Shown one piece after another: positions 1-6,337 of a DNA stretch of 9,793 bases. The notes under the pieces were generated by a model that was given only the letters and a program-made list of their open reading frames with translations, had not been told where the DNA came from and ran no database searches. Source of the stretch: an uncultured Lachnospiraceae bacterium (GTDB taxonomy: Bacteria; Bacillota; Clostridia; Lachnospirales; Lachnospiraceae); the NCBI GenBank assembly GCA_947177105.1, contig CAMWTF010000063.1:1-9793 (forward strand), given 5' to 3'. The position numbers and the translations under genes are program-made. Numbering within the stretch: position 1 is the first letter of the stretch; each line of letters starts with the position of its first letter.

Positions 1-2129
1 GAGGCTATAACAGCTGGTCCCTGGAGCAGGAAAAGCGCATGGAGGAACCGGCGGTGATGCTCTATGACCTGGCGGAGGTGGAGAAGCTGGAGGTGATCCG
101 GCAGGTCAGCACCGGCATTTTGATGGGGCGCGTCGGCGGCGTGGACAGATACCTGTGCCAGTTCTCCAACACCAGGATGGAAACCTTTATGCGGATCGGC
201 CGTCTGCTGGAGAAAATGAAAAAACAAGAGGAGATCACCCAGGAGGATCTGGATGTAAAACGGGGAAAGGAATGCTGCCCCAAGTGCGGCATGATCTACC
301 CGGACCAGGAGCGCAAGGTCTGTCCCAAATGCATGGACAAAGGCTCCATTTTGCTCAGGGTAGTGTCCTATTTCAAGCCTTACAGGCTCAGGCTGATAGT
401 CATGATGTTCTGCTACCTGGCCACGGCGGGGCTGAATCTGGTGTGGCCTTACTTAAGCGGTACGGTGCTGTATGACAAGGTGCTGGAAAAGGATGAGGAG
501 TTTCTGGCCGTACTGGGTCTGCCCGCAGGGCGTTTTGTGCTGGCGCTGGGGATTCTGGTGGTGGTGATGATCGGCACCAAGGTGCTGCTTCAGGCGCTGG
601 GAATCCTGCAGGGTGTGCTGACGGCCCACATTGCCCCGGAGGTGGTGGCAAAATTAAAGAGTCAGGTGTTTGACTCTATGGGAAAGCTGTCCATCAGCTT
701 CTTTACCAGGAGGCAGACCGGCGGTCTGATGACCCGTGTCTCCGACGACGCGGAGGAAATTTCCAGTTTCTTTATTGACGGCATTCCTTACTTCTTTATC
801 AATGTGGGGACGATTATTGCCACCTGTATCATCATGTTTATACTAAATCCCCTGCTGGCGCTGGCCTCTGTGGTACTGATGCCCATCCTGTTTTTCATCA
901 GCTACTTGCTGATGCCCAGGCTGTGGCATTACTACGGCAAGCGTCACCGGGCCAACCGCAGGCTCAACGGCCAGATGAACGAGAATTTTACCGGTGCCCG
1001 TGTGGTCAAGGCGTTCGGCCAGGAAGAGCAGGAGATGACCCGTTTCAGTAAAAATAACAACAAGGTGCGGGATGCGGAACTGGACGTTTCCAGATATGAC
1101 TGCAAATTTTCCGCACTGTACATTTTCGTGGAGGATATGCTGACATTCCTGGTATGGGCAGTGGGCGGAGCGCTGATTATCAGCGGTTCCAACATGGAAC
1201 TGGGCCTGCTGATTACATTCAGCGGTTATGTGGGCCAGCTAAAGGGGCCTCTGGAGTTTATGTCCAGGATTATCCGCTGGTACACCAATGCCATGAACTC
1301 GGCCCAGCGGCTCTTTGAGATTGTGGATGCCGTGCCGGAGGTCAAGGAGGTTCCCAATCCCATAAGACCTCAGCGGATGCGGGGCGAGATTACCCTGGAG
1401 CATGTGACTTTTGGCTATGAGCCCAACAAGCCCGTACTGAAAGATGTGAGTTTCCATGTGGAGGCCGGGGAGGTGCTGGGGATTGTGGGTCGTTCCGGGG
1501 CCGGAAAGTCCACGCTGGTGAACCTGATTTCCCGTCTCTATGACACGGAGGAGGGACAGGTGCTGGTGGACGGTGTGAATGTAAAGCAGTACGGTTTCAG
1601 GGAACTGCGCAAAAACGTGTCCATGGTGTCCCAGGAGACTTATATTTTCATGGGCACGGTGGCGGAGAATATTGCCTACGCCAGGCCGGATGCCACCCGG
1701 GAGGAGATCATCAAGGCGGCCATACAGGCCAGCGCCCATGATTTTATCTGCAAGATGCCCCAGGGGTATGACACGATCTTGGGATCCTCCAACAGATCGC
1801 TTTCTGGCGGGGAGAAGCAGCGGATTTCCATTGCCAGAGCTATTCTGGCGGATCCCAAGATATTGATTTTGGACGAAGCCACATCGGCGGTGGATACGGA
1901 GACGGAGTTGGCCATCCAGAAGTCTTTGGAGCAGCTGGAAAAGGGCAGAACCGTGCTGTCCATAGCCCACCGCCTGTCCACTCTGCGCAATGCCACACAT
2001 CTGATCGTGCTGGATGACGGCCGGGTGACAGAGTCGGGAACCCATGAGGAGTTGATGGCTATGAAGGGGACTTTCTATAAGCTGAGTGAATTGCAGACTA
2101 AGGCTTTGGCGATGCGTGGCCTGGAATAG
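1..2129 (+). CDS. ABC exporter, zinc-ribbon N-terminus (5' partial), DUF1854/cyanophycin-associated type
   Basis: A fused membrane-plus-ATPase half-transporter that exports or flips an unknown substrate across the inner membrane. The reading frame is open to the left edge (12 more codons before the ATG at 39). By comparison with the second exporter in this window about 50-65 residues are missing, so the ATG at 39 is probably internal. Numbering from that ATG: a beta-rich N-terminal segment (about 1-60); a zinc ribbon with CPKC at 80-83 and 95-98; a six-helix ABC membrane domain (about 105-430); and an ATPase domain with Walker A GRSGAGKST (484-492), Q-loop Q532, signature LSGGE (588-592), Walker B aspartate D612 with catalytic E613, and H-loop H644. 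All catalytic residues are present. The exporter X-loop (usually VGExG) is altered to LGSSN at 581-585. The partner is probably the second exporter, and the DUF1854 gene lies between them. Family assignment is firm; the substrate is unknown. Confidence 0.93.
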   Translation, partial: GYNSWSLEQEKRMEEPAVMLYDLAEVEKLEVIRQVSTGILMGRVGGVDRYLCQFSNTRMETFMRIGRLLEKMKKQEEITQEDLDVKRGKECCPKCGMIYPDQERKVCPKCMDKGSILLRVVSYFKPYRLRLIVMMFCYLATAGLNLVWPYLSGTVLYDKVLEKDEEFLAVLGLPAGRFVLALGILVVVMIGTKVLLQALGILQGVLTAHIAPEVVAKLKSQVFDSMGKLSISFFTRRQTGGLMTRVSDDAEEISSFFIDGIPYFFINVGTIIATCIIMFILNPLLALASVVLMPILFFISYLLMPRLWHYYGKRHRANRRLNGQMNENFTGARVVKAFGQEEQEMTRFSKNNNKVRDAELDVSRYDCKFSALYIFVEDMLTFLVWAVGGALIISGSNMELGLLITFSGYVGQLKGPLEFMSRIIRWYTNAMNSAQRLFEIVDAVPEVKEVPNPIRPQRMRGEITLEHVTFGYEPNKPVLKDVSFHVEAGEVLGIVGRSGAGKSTLVNLISRLYDTEEGQVLVDGVNVKQYGFRELRKNVSMVSQETYIFMGTVAENIAYARPDATREEIIKAAIQASAHDFICKMPQGYDTILGSSNRSLSGGEKQRISIARAILADPKILILDEATSAVDTETELAIQKSLEQLEKGRTVLSIAHRLSTLRNATHLIVLDDGRVTESGTHEELMAMKGTFYKLSELQTKALAMRGLE

Positions 2130-2130
2130 G

Positions 2131-2171
2131 AGAACTTCTAAGGCGGCAAAGTACGCCGCCTAAGAAGTTCT
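2131..2171 (+). terminator. Strong hairpin immediately after the first exporter, no T-tract
   Basis: Two 17-base arms (2131-2147 and 2155-2171) pair at 16 of 17 positions around a 7-base loop. The inner stem is G+C-rich (ggcggc/gccgcc). The hairpin starts two bases after the stop codon. No run of T follows, so it is not a standard intrinsic terminator. It could partly reduce read-through, protect the 3' end of the upstream message, or mark an RNA processing point within the operon. The structure is seen directly; the role is inferred. Confidence 0.5.
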
Positions 2172-2182
2172 AGCCAATTCCT

Positions 2183-2210
2183 GAAGAATATCCCTTTGGG
2201 GATATTCTTC
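2183..2210 (+). repeat. Perfect 12-bp inverted repeat (second hairpin)
   Basis: gaagaatatccc (2183-2194) and its exact reverse complement (2199-2210) flank the 4-base loop tttg. No T-tract follows. It lies 11 bases after the first hairpin and just before the tandem repeats. Tandem hairpins inside an operon would fit differential stability of the flanking messages, but nothing in the sequence proves it. Confidence 0.6.
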
Positions 2211-2212
2211 AC

Positions 2213-2369
2213 GGGATAAGGATTGAGCCGGGAAAGGTTGGTCAGGTTTGGGAATATGTGTTATGAGATAAGGATTGAGCCGGGAAAGGTTGGTCAGGTT
2301 TGGGAATATGTGTTATGGGATAAGGGTTGAACTGGGAAAGGTTGAATGGTGTAGGAGAATGTGTGCCAT
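2213..2369. repeat. 52-bp tandem repeat, about three copies
   Basis: Copies begin at 2213, 2265 and 2317. The first two differ at a single base (gggataag versus gagataag at the start). The third is diverged, especially in its second half, and has one extra base. A period of 52 is not a multiple of three, and no frame through it has start and binding-site signals, so it is non-coding on the + strand. The near identity of copies 1 and 2 suggests a recent duplication by slippage or unequal recombination. With the two hairpins it accounts for most of the 304-base gap between genes. Confidence 0.85.
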
Positions 2370-2371
2370 GG

Positions 2372-2395
2372 GGTACGCATTTGTAAATGGATACC
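2372..2395. promoter_or_regulatory. Imperfect dyad upstream of the DUF1854 gene
   Basis: The arms ggtacgcattt (2372-2382) and aaatggatacc (2385-2395) are complementary at 9 of 11 positions around a 2-base centre. The dyad ends 38 bases before the DUF1854 start codon. Its size and near-continuous symmetry resemble an operator, but it could be chance. I see no convincing -35/-10 pair next to it. Confidence 0.25.
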
Positions 2396-2433
2396 TTGGG
2401 TTGATTTGTGGTTAAGAAAGGAAAATATATTTT

Positions 2434-3015
2434 ATGGAAGACAATAGAGAAAATGGTATGCCGGACTTGCTGGATTTGCAGGAGTTCGATGAGGAGGCTT
2501 TGAAGAGGGAGTCGGAGGAAGTGCTGCAGATGCGTCTGATGACGTCGGAAAACGCCGTTTTTACCCGCACTGAGGGAGGCTTTCTTTCCCTGAAGTTTGG
2601 GGAAAAGACCTATGATAGAGTGGGGGTTTATCTGACATTTCCCCTGACCAATCCCGAAGAGTTTATCTCCATCCGGGAGGCGGACGAGAAGGCCAAGGAG
2701 ATCGGTATGATCCGCTCGCTGAAGGATATGCCGAAGGATGTGCAGGACATGATTCAGGAGCAGGTGCGTCTGCGCTATTTCATGCCCGTGATCCGCAAGG
2801 TTATGGAGGTCAAGGATGAGTACGGCTATGCCTACTGGTATGTGCAGACAGACTTTGGCAGCTGCCGCTTTACCACCCATATGGGAGGCGATGCCGTGGT
2901 GTCTCTGGGCGAGGCCCGCTACCAGATCACCGATATTGACGGCAACCGCTATGAGTTGCCGGATCTGTATGCCCTGACTGTTATGGAGCGTAAGAAACTG
3001 GATCTGTTTATTTAA
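2434..3015 (+). CDS. DUF1854 family protein (cyanophycin-metabolism-associated type)
   Basis: A 193-residue soluble protein with no signal peptide or membrane helix. It matches the DUF1854 pattern along its length: FTRTEGGFLSL (43-53), the FPLTNPEEFISI block (69-80), RYFMPVI (114-120), WYVQTDFG (135-142) and DIDGNRYELPD (167-177). The biochemical function of the family is unknown. It is recurrently encoded beside ABC transporters and, in some bacteria, cyanophycin synthetase genes. Here it sits between two exporters, and the second exporter starts 19 bases after its stop, so it is probably cotranslated with it. Start choice: an AAAGGA ribosome site at 2417-2422 lies 11 bases before the ATG. 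It probably acts as a cytoplasmic accessory or regulator of the transporter (inference). Family call is strong; role is not. Confidence 0.9.
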   Translation: MEDNRENGMPDLLDLQEFDEEALKRESEEVLQMRLMTSENAVFTRTEGGFLSLKFGEKTYDRVGVYLTFPLTNPEEFISIREADEKAKEIGMIRSLKDMPKDVQDMIQEQVRLRYFMPVIRKVMEVKDEYGYAYWYVQTDFGSCRFTTHMGGDAVVSLGEARYQITDIDGNRYELPDLYALTVMERKKLDLFI

Positions 3016-3034
3016 TTATAAGGAGCAATAATTC

Positions 3035-5269
3035 ATGAAACTACTATACACACTAAAGGAGTCCCAGCGGCAGGCTCTGTCTCTTCATGACGGCGAGACC
3101 ATCTGGTACTGTGTTCCCGTGGATCTGGACTTTGACAATGGCATGCACAACGCCCGGACCAGTTACACGGATCAGACCTGGATCGTCGTCACAGAGGAGC
3201 GCCTGGTGACGCTGCGGGGGGATGAAAAGACCTCCGAGCATCTGCTGGCGGACTGCGAGAAAATAAAATGTGAGCATCAGGTGGGCTGCGGCATCGTGAC
3301 TGTGTTTCCCAAGGAGGGCCTGCCGGAATGTGTAGCCCGTTTTTCCATGCGCCATATTATCCGGGTCGCTTACGCCGTCCGGGGGGCCCAGACTTTGGTG
3401 CAGGCCATACAGGAGGAACAAAATCCTAAGATGGTCAGCCGGGTGGAGAGCCGGGAATACGAAAAATATTGTGAAAAATGCGGCCGTGCCCTGCCGGGCA
3501 CCAGCAAGTGTATGTACTGTGACGGCAAATCGGAGATCCTGAAAAAATTTATGGCTCTGTGCGGGGATTTTGTGGGCAGGCTGATAGCCATCTCCCTGCT
3601 GCTGGTATTGCTGGCGGCCATCAATATGTTTAATCCCATGGTGCAGAGGTACTTTATTGACAATGCCCTGGCAAACGGACAGGGGACGGTAAAGGATCTG
3701 TGGCTGTTTATCGGTCTGACTTTTGTACTGACAGTGGGCGGGATGATCTGCTGGATCTACCGTTACTGGCTCTGTGTCAAGCTGGGGGCATCCCTGAGCA
3801 TGAGCCTGCGGGCCAAGCTGTACTACAAGATCCAGGTGCTGTCCTTGTCCTTTATAAACAACCGTAAACCCGGCGAACTGATGAACCGGGTATCCCGGGA
3901 CACCAAGCAGATCCGTATATTTATGGAGGAGGTTTTCGGGGATATGTTTTCCACGGTGGTGACCATGGCCGTGTCTCTGGTCATGATGCTGATTATCAGC
4001 TGGAAAATGACATTGCTTTCTCTGGCCTTTGTGGTGGCGGTGCTGGTGATAATCCGGATGTTCTGGCATCATATCCACACCATTTTTCATAAGCAGTGGC
4101 TGCGGGCGGATGATCTGAGCAGCAATCTGCAGGATATTTTATCTGGTATGCGTATCGTCAAATCCTTTGGCAAGGAGGAGCGGGAGAGCGCCAGATTTAC
4201 GGAGAAAACCGAGGCTTTTGCCGCCATACAGAAAAAGAATGAGACTTTCTGGGCGGTATTCTTTCCCATAATGACCTTTCTGCTGGGAGTGGGCACTTAT
4301 ATCGCCATATATTTCGGCGGTGTGCAGGTGCTGGAGGGAAGCATGACCGTGGGAGAACTGGTGCAGTTTGTGACCTACAGCGGCTATCTGTTCGGGCCTT
4401 TGAGTTGGATGACCCATCTGCCCAGGGCGGTGATGCAGATGCTGACCAGCTTAAACCGTATCTACGATGTGCTGGACGAGGAGCCCATGCTGGCGGACAA
4501 GGCGGAGAGCAAGGCGTTTCCCATACAGGGCGCCTTTACCTTCGAGGATGTGTCCTTTGGCTATCAGACCTATGAGCCGGTGTTGGAGCATATCTCCTTT
4601 GATGTGAAGCCGGGGGAGATGATTGGCTTAGTGGGTGCCTCCGGCACAGGTAAATCCACGCTGATCAATCTGATTATGCGGCTCTATGATGTGGATCAGG
4701 GCAGAATTACGCTGGACGGCTATGATCTGCGGGACGTGCAGATGGAAAGCCTGCATTCCCAGATCGGTGTGGTGCTGCAGGAGACCTTCCTGTTTTCCGG
4801 CACTATTCTGGCAAATATCCGTTTTGCCAAGCAGGACGCCACTCTGGAGGAGGTTATCATGGCGGCCAGGGCGGCCAATGCCCATGACTTTATCTGCAAG
4901 ACCCCGGACGGCTACAACACCTATGTGGGAGAGCACGGCTACAATCTGTCCGGCGGTGAGAGGCAGCGTATCGCCATCGCCAGAGCCATTTTGAACAATC
5001 CACGGATATTGATTCTGGACGAGGCCACTTCGGCGCTGGATACGGAGAGCGAGTTTTTGATCCAGCAGGCGCTTAACCGCCTGGTAAAGGGCAGAACCAC
5101 CTTTGCCATCGCCCACCGCCTGTCCACTCTGCGGGACGCGGACCGTCTGGTGGTCATCGACAAGCACGGCGTGGCCGAGATCGGCACCCACAACGAACTG
5201 CTGGAAAAGCAGGGTATCTACTATGGCCTGGTGAATGCGCAGCTTCGGATGAGCAGCGGGGAAAAGTAA
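3035..5269 (+). CDS. ABC exporter with PH-like and zinc-ribbon N-terminus
   Basis: A complete 744-residue half-exporter, longer than the usual 570-620 because of about 165 extra N-terminal residues. Order: a beta-rich segment at about 20-128 with the PH-like pattern WIVVTEERL ... ADCEKI ... VARFSMRH; a zinc ribbon with C146/C149 and C159/C162; a membrane domain (about 175-470); and an ATPase domain with Walker A GASGTGKST (534-542), Q582, X-loop VGEHG (631-635), LSGGE (638-642), D662/E663 and H694. All catalytic motifs are intact. The start has a good AAGGAG site at 3020-3025, 9 bases upstream. It shares its whole domain plan with the first exporter, which suggests an old duplication and a heterodimer. 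The substrate is unknown; a link to cyanophycin or its dipeptides rests only on family naming. No terminator is visible after its stop. Confidence 0.94.
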   Translation: MKLLYTLKESQRQALSLHDGETIWYCVPVDLDFDNGMHNARTSYTDQTWIVVTEERLVTLRGDEKTSEHLLADCEKIKCEHQVGCGIVTVFPKEGLPECVARFSMRHIIRVAYAVRGAQTLVQAIQEEQNPKMVSRVESREYEKYCEKCGRALPGTSKCMYCDGKSEILKKFMALCGDFVGRLIAISLLLVLLAAINMFNPMVQRYFIDNALANGQGTVKDLWLFIGLTFVLTVGGMICWIYRYWLCVKLGASLSMSLRAKLYYKIQVLSLSFINNRKPGELMNRVSRDTKQIRIFMEEVFGDMFSTVVTMAVSLVMMLIISWKMTLLSLAFVVAVLVIIRMFWHHIHTIFHKQWLRADDLSSNLQDILSGMRIVKSFGKEERESARFTEKTEAFAAIQKKNETFWAVFFPIMTFLLGVGTYIAIYFGGVQVLEGSMTVGELVQFVTYSGYLFGPLSWMTHLPRAVMQMLTSLNRIYDVLDEEPMLADKAESKAFPIQGAFTFEDVSFGYQTYEPVLEHISFDVKPGEMIGLVGASGTGKSTLINLIMRLYDVDQGRITLDGYDLRDVQMESLHSQIGVVLQETFLFSGTILANIRFAKQDATLEEVIMAARAANAHDFICKTPDGYNTYVGEHGYNLSGGERQRIAIARAILNNPRILILDEATSALDTESEFLIQQALNRLVKGRTTFAIAHRLSTLRDADRLVVIDKHGVAEIGTHNELLEKQGIYYGLVNAQLRMSSGEK

Positions 5270-5296
5270 GCCTTATAGCAGTAACATTATTAGGGG

Positions 5297-5325
5297 TGGA
5301 CTTGACCACAACATTGTGCTATACT
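5297..5325 (+). promoter_or_regulatory. Candidate extended -10 promoter for the membrane-protein gene
   Basis: A TATACT -10 box at 5320-5325 is preceded by TG at the extended -10 position. With a 17-base spacer the -35 is TGGACT (5297-5302, 4 of 6 matches). The better-looking TTGACC at 5302-5307 is only 12 bases from the -10, so it is badly spaced. Transcription would start near 5332 and give a leader of about 65 bases containing the hairpin at 5349-5377. Confidence 0.55.
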
Positions 5326-5348
5326 TTTTAAGGACATCGAATTAAAAA

Positions 5349-5377
5349 GCATAACACGGGTTCCATCCGTGTTATGC
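5349..5377 (+). repeat. Perfect 11-bp hairpin in the leader, next to the ribosome site
   Basis: gcataacacgg (5349-5359) pairs perfectly with ccgtgttatgc (5367-5377) around a 7-base loop. It ends immediately before the ribosome binding site and 20 bases before the start codon. It would form in the leader RNA and leave the ribosome site exposed, so it may stabilise the message. As DNA it could also be an operator just downstream of the promoter. Confidence 0.6.
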
Positions 5378-5380
5378 AGG

Positions 5381-5387
5381 AAAGAGG
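5381..5387 (+). promoter_or_regulatory. Ribosome binding site that sets the start at 5398
   Basis: AAAGAGG lies 10 bases before the ATG at 5398. The alternative in-frame ATG at 5374 sits inside the right arm of the leader hairpin and has no ribosome site, so 5398 is preferred. Confidence 0.65.
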
Positions 5388-5397
5388 TAAATTTGTT

Positions 5398-6153
5398 ATG
5401 GAAAAGTATCTGCCGGTTATGACTGATGACTACAAAAGAAAGCATTATGCGGAGGGAGTTTTCGCTTCGATCAGGAAGAAAACGGCGAAGATTTCTTTTG
5501 GGATTTATATTTTCTTTGGAATAGTGTTTGTCGGATGTGCCTATGGTTTCTATTGGGCAATCGGGCGCATAGAGGACTATCGTCTGTCAGGGCAGGACGA
5601 CATGATCGGCGCAGGCAATTTTATAGCGGGTTTCTTTGCTGTCTTTGCGCTTATTGCGTTGGCTTCCATCATTATTACGATTGTGCGTCATGCAAGAGGG
5701 ACGGGCAGATGGAAGAAAAACTGCGCACAGCAGAGCGGATATACCGTAAGCGATATGGACGAGTTTGAGCGTCAGACTATGGATATGGAGTGCAGAGTCG
5801 TCAGGCTTCTTGATCCTGCGAGGGCATTGGCAGCGGGACAGGCTGACGGCATTCTGACAAGAGATTACATTTATCTTGCGGATGCCCATCATATGATTTT
5901 AAAGCTTGCTGATATAACAGCGGCCTGCCTTGTAAGACAGAAAGTGTTGACGGGCGATGTAGCCGTCAGGAAAAGCATGGAGTACCTTACCGTTATGCTG
6001 TTAAGCAAAAACGGAAACCGTGCGATAGCGGAGTGTTCTGAGGAATCGGGCAGGGAGCTGATTGATTTCCTTAAGGAGAGGTTCCCGAGTGTCCGCACCG
6101 CCGATGGGCAAGTGATCCCGGCTGAAGAATTTGACAGGCTTTCGGCAAGATGA
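5398..6153 (+). CDS. Two-helix membrane protein with PH-like C-terminal domain, function unknown
   Basis: A 251-residue protein I do not recognise as a named family. A short basic N-terminus (residues 1-31) precedes two membrane helices at about 32-56 and 70-96. A charged linker with RHARGTGRWKK follows (97-107), which by the positive-inside rule puts the C-terminus in the cytoplasm. Residues about 138-230 look like a bacterial PH-like or YcxB-like beta domain: DGILTRDYIYL, ILKLADITAACL, then YLTVMLLSKNG and a closing helix ELIDFLKERFP. Its own promoter, leader hairpin and terminator make it a single-gene unit, though no terminator separates it from the exporter upstream. Codon choice looks more A+T-rich than in the ABC genes (by eye). 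A role in membrane or envelope sensing is possible but not shown. Confidence 0.82.
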   Translation: MEKYLPVMTDDYKRKHYAEGVFASIRKKTAKISFGIYIFFGIVFVGCAYGFYWAIGRIEDYRLSGQDDMIGAGNFIAGFFAVFALIALASIIITIVRHARGTGRWKKNCAQQSGYTVSDMDEFERQTMDMECRVVRLLDPARALAAGQADGILTRDYIYLADAHHMILKLADITAACLVRQKVLTGDVAVRKSMEYLTVMLLSKNGNRAIAECSEESGRELIDFLKERFPSVRTADGQVIPAEEFDRLSAR

Positions 6154-6176
6154 GATGGAGCATAAGATTTGTGAAA

Positions 6177-6225
6177 AAAGCAGCAGAGTGGCAGAGATAA
6201 TCCGTCACTCTGCTGCTTTATTTGC
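6177..6225 (+). terminator. Intrinsic terminator after the membrane-protein gene
   Basis: Arms 6177-6190 and 6206-6219 form a perfect 14-bp stem (core agcagcagagtg/cactctgctgct) around a 15-base loop, whose ends may add two more pairs. A-rich sequence precedes it and T-rich sequence follows it. The A/T flanks are roughly symmetric, so it could work in both directions, but no gene converges from the right. Confidence 0.85.
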
Positions 6226-6240
6226 TGTTTTGGTCAGGGC

Positions 6241-6291
6241 ACAGTTTGAACATGGCGTACAGTTGCCATGTTAGCTGTGATAAGATATGCG
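6241..6291 (+). promoter_or_regulatory. Palindrome and possible promoter upstream of the WYL regulator
   Basis: aacatggc (6249-6256) and gccatgtt (6265-6272) are perfect inverted copies 8 bases apart. A further 6-base pairing with one wobble (6241-6246 with 6273-6278) extends the symmetry. A candidate -35 TTGCCA (6263-6268, 5 of 6) overlaps the right arm, with a weak TATGCG -10 at 6286-6291 and a 17-base spacer. A palindrome over the -35 of a regulator gene would fit autoregulation. The symmetry is clear; the promoter is weak. Confidence 0.4.
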
Positions 6292-6326
6292 GGAAAGTGG
6301 CTTAATCAAGCTTCTGAAACACAGGA

Positions 6327-6333
6327 AAGAGGA
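6327..6333 (+). promoter_or_regulatory. Ribosome binding site that sets the start at 6338
   Basis: A purine-rich AAGAGGA lies close before the ATG at 6338. The upstream in-frame ATG at 6287 has no such site and would add 17 residues ahead of the usual helix-turn-helix start, so 6338 is chosen. Confidence 0.7.
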
Positions 6334-6337
6334 AAAG

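Noticed and set aside
1239..2045. 268-codon open frame on the - strand
   Set aside because: Shadow of the first exporter's ATPase domain; composition unlike a real protein.
2213..2369. CRISPR array
   Set aside because: The 52-bp units are directly adjacent with no variable spacers between identical repeats, and no cas genes are present.
2242..2880. 212-codon open frame on the - strand across the tandem repeats and DUF1854 gene
   Set aside because: It is antisense to the well-supported DUF1854 gene, has low-complexity repeat-derived residues and no promoter or ribosome site.
3053..4090. 345-codon open frame on the - strand
   Set aside because: His/Gln/Pro-rich shadow of the second exporter with no recognisable domain.
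5374..5397. Upstream ATG giving an 8-residue longer membrane protein
   Set aside because: It sits inside the hairpin arm with no ribosome site; the ATG at 5398 is well placed.
6252..6305. 17-codon open frame (MAYSCHVSCDK...) in the gap before the WYL gene
   Set aside because: No ribosome site, and it is mostly made of the palindrome; likely chance.
6287..6337. Upstream ATG for the WYL regulator
   Set aside because: No ribosome site, and family members start at the MRIDRL-like position encoded at 6338.
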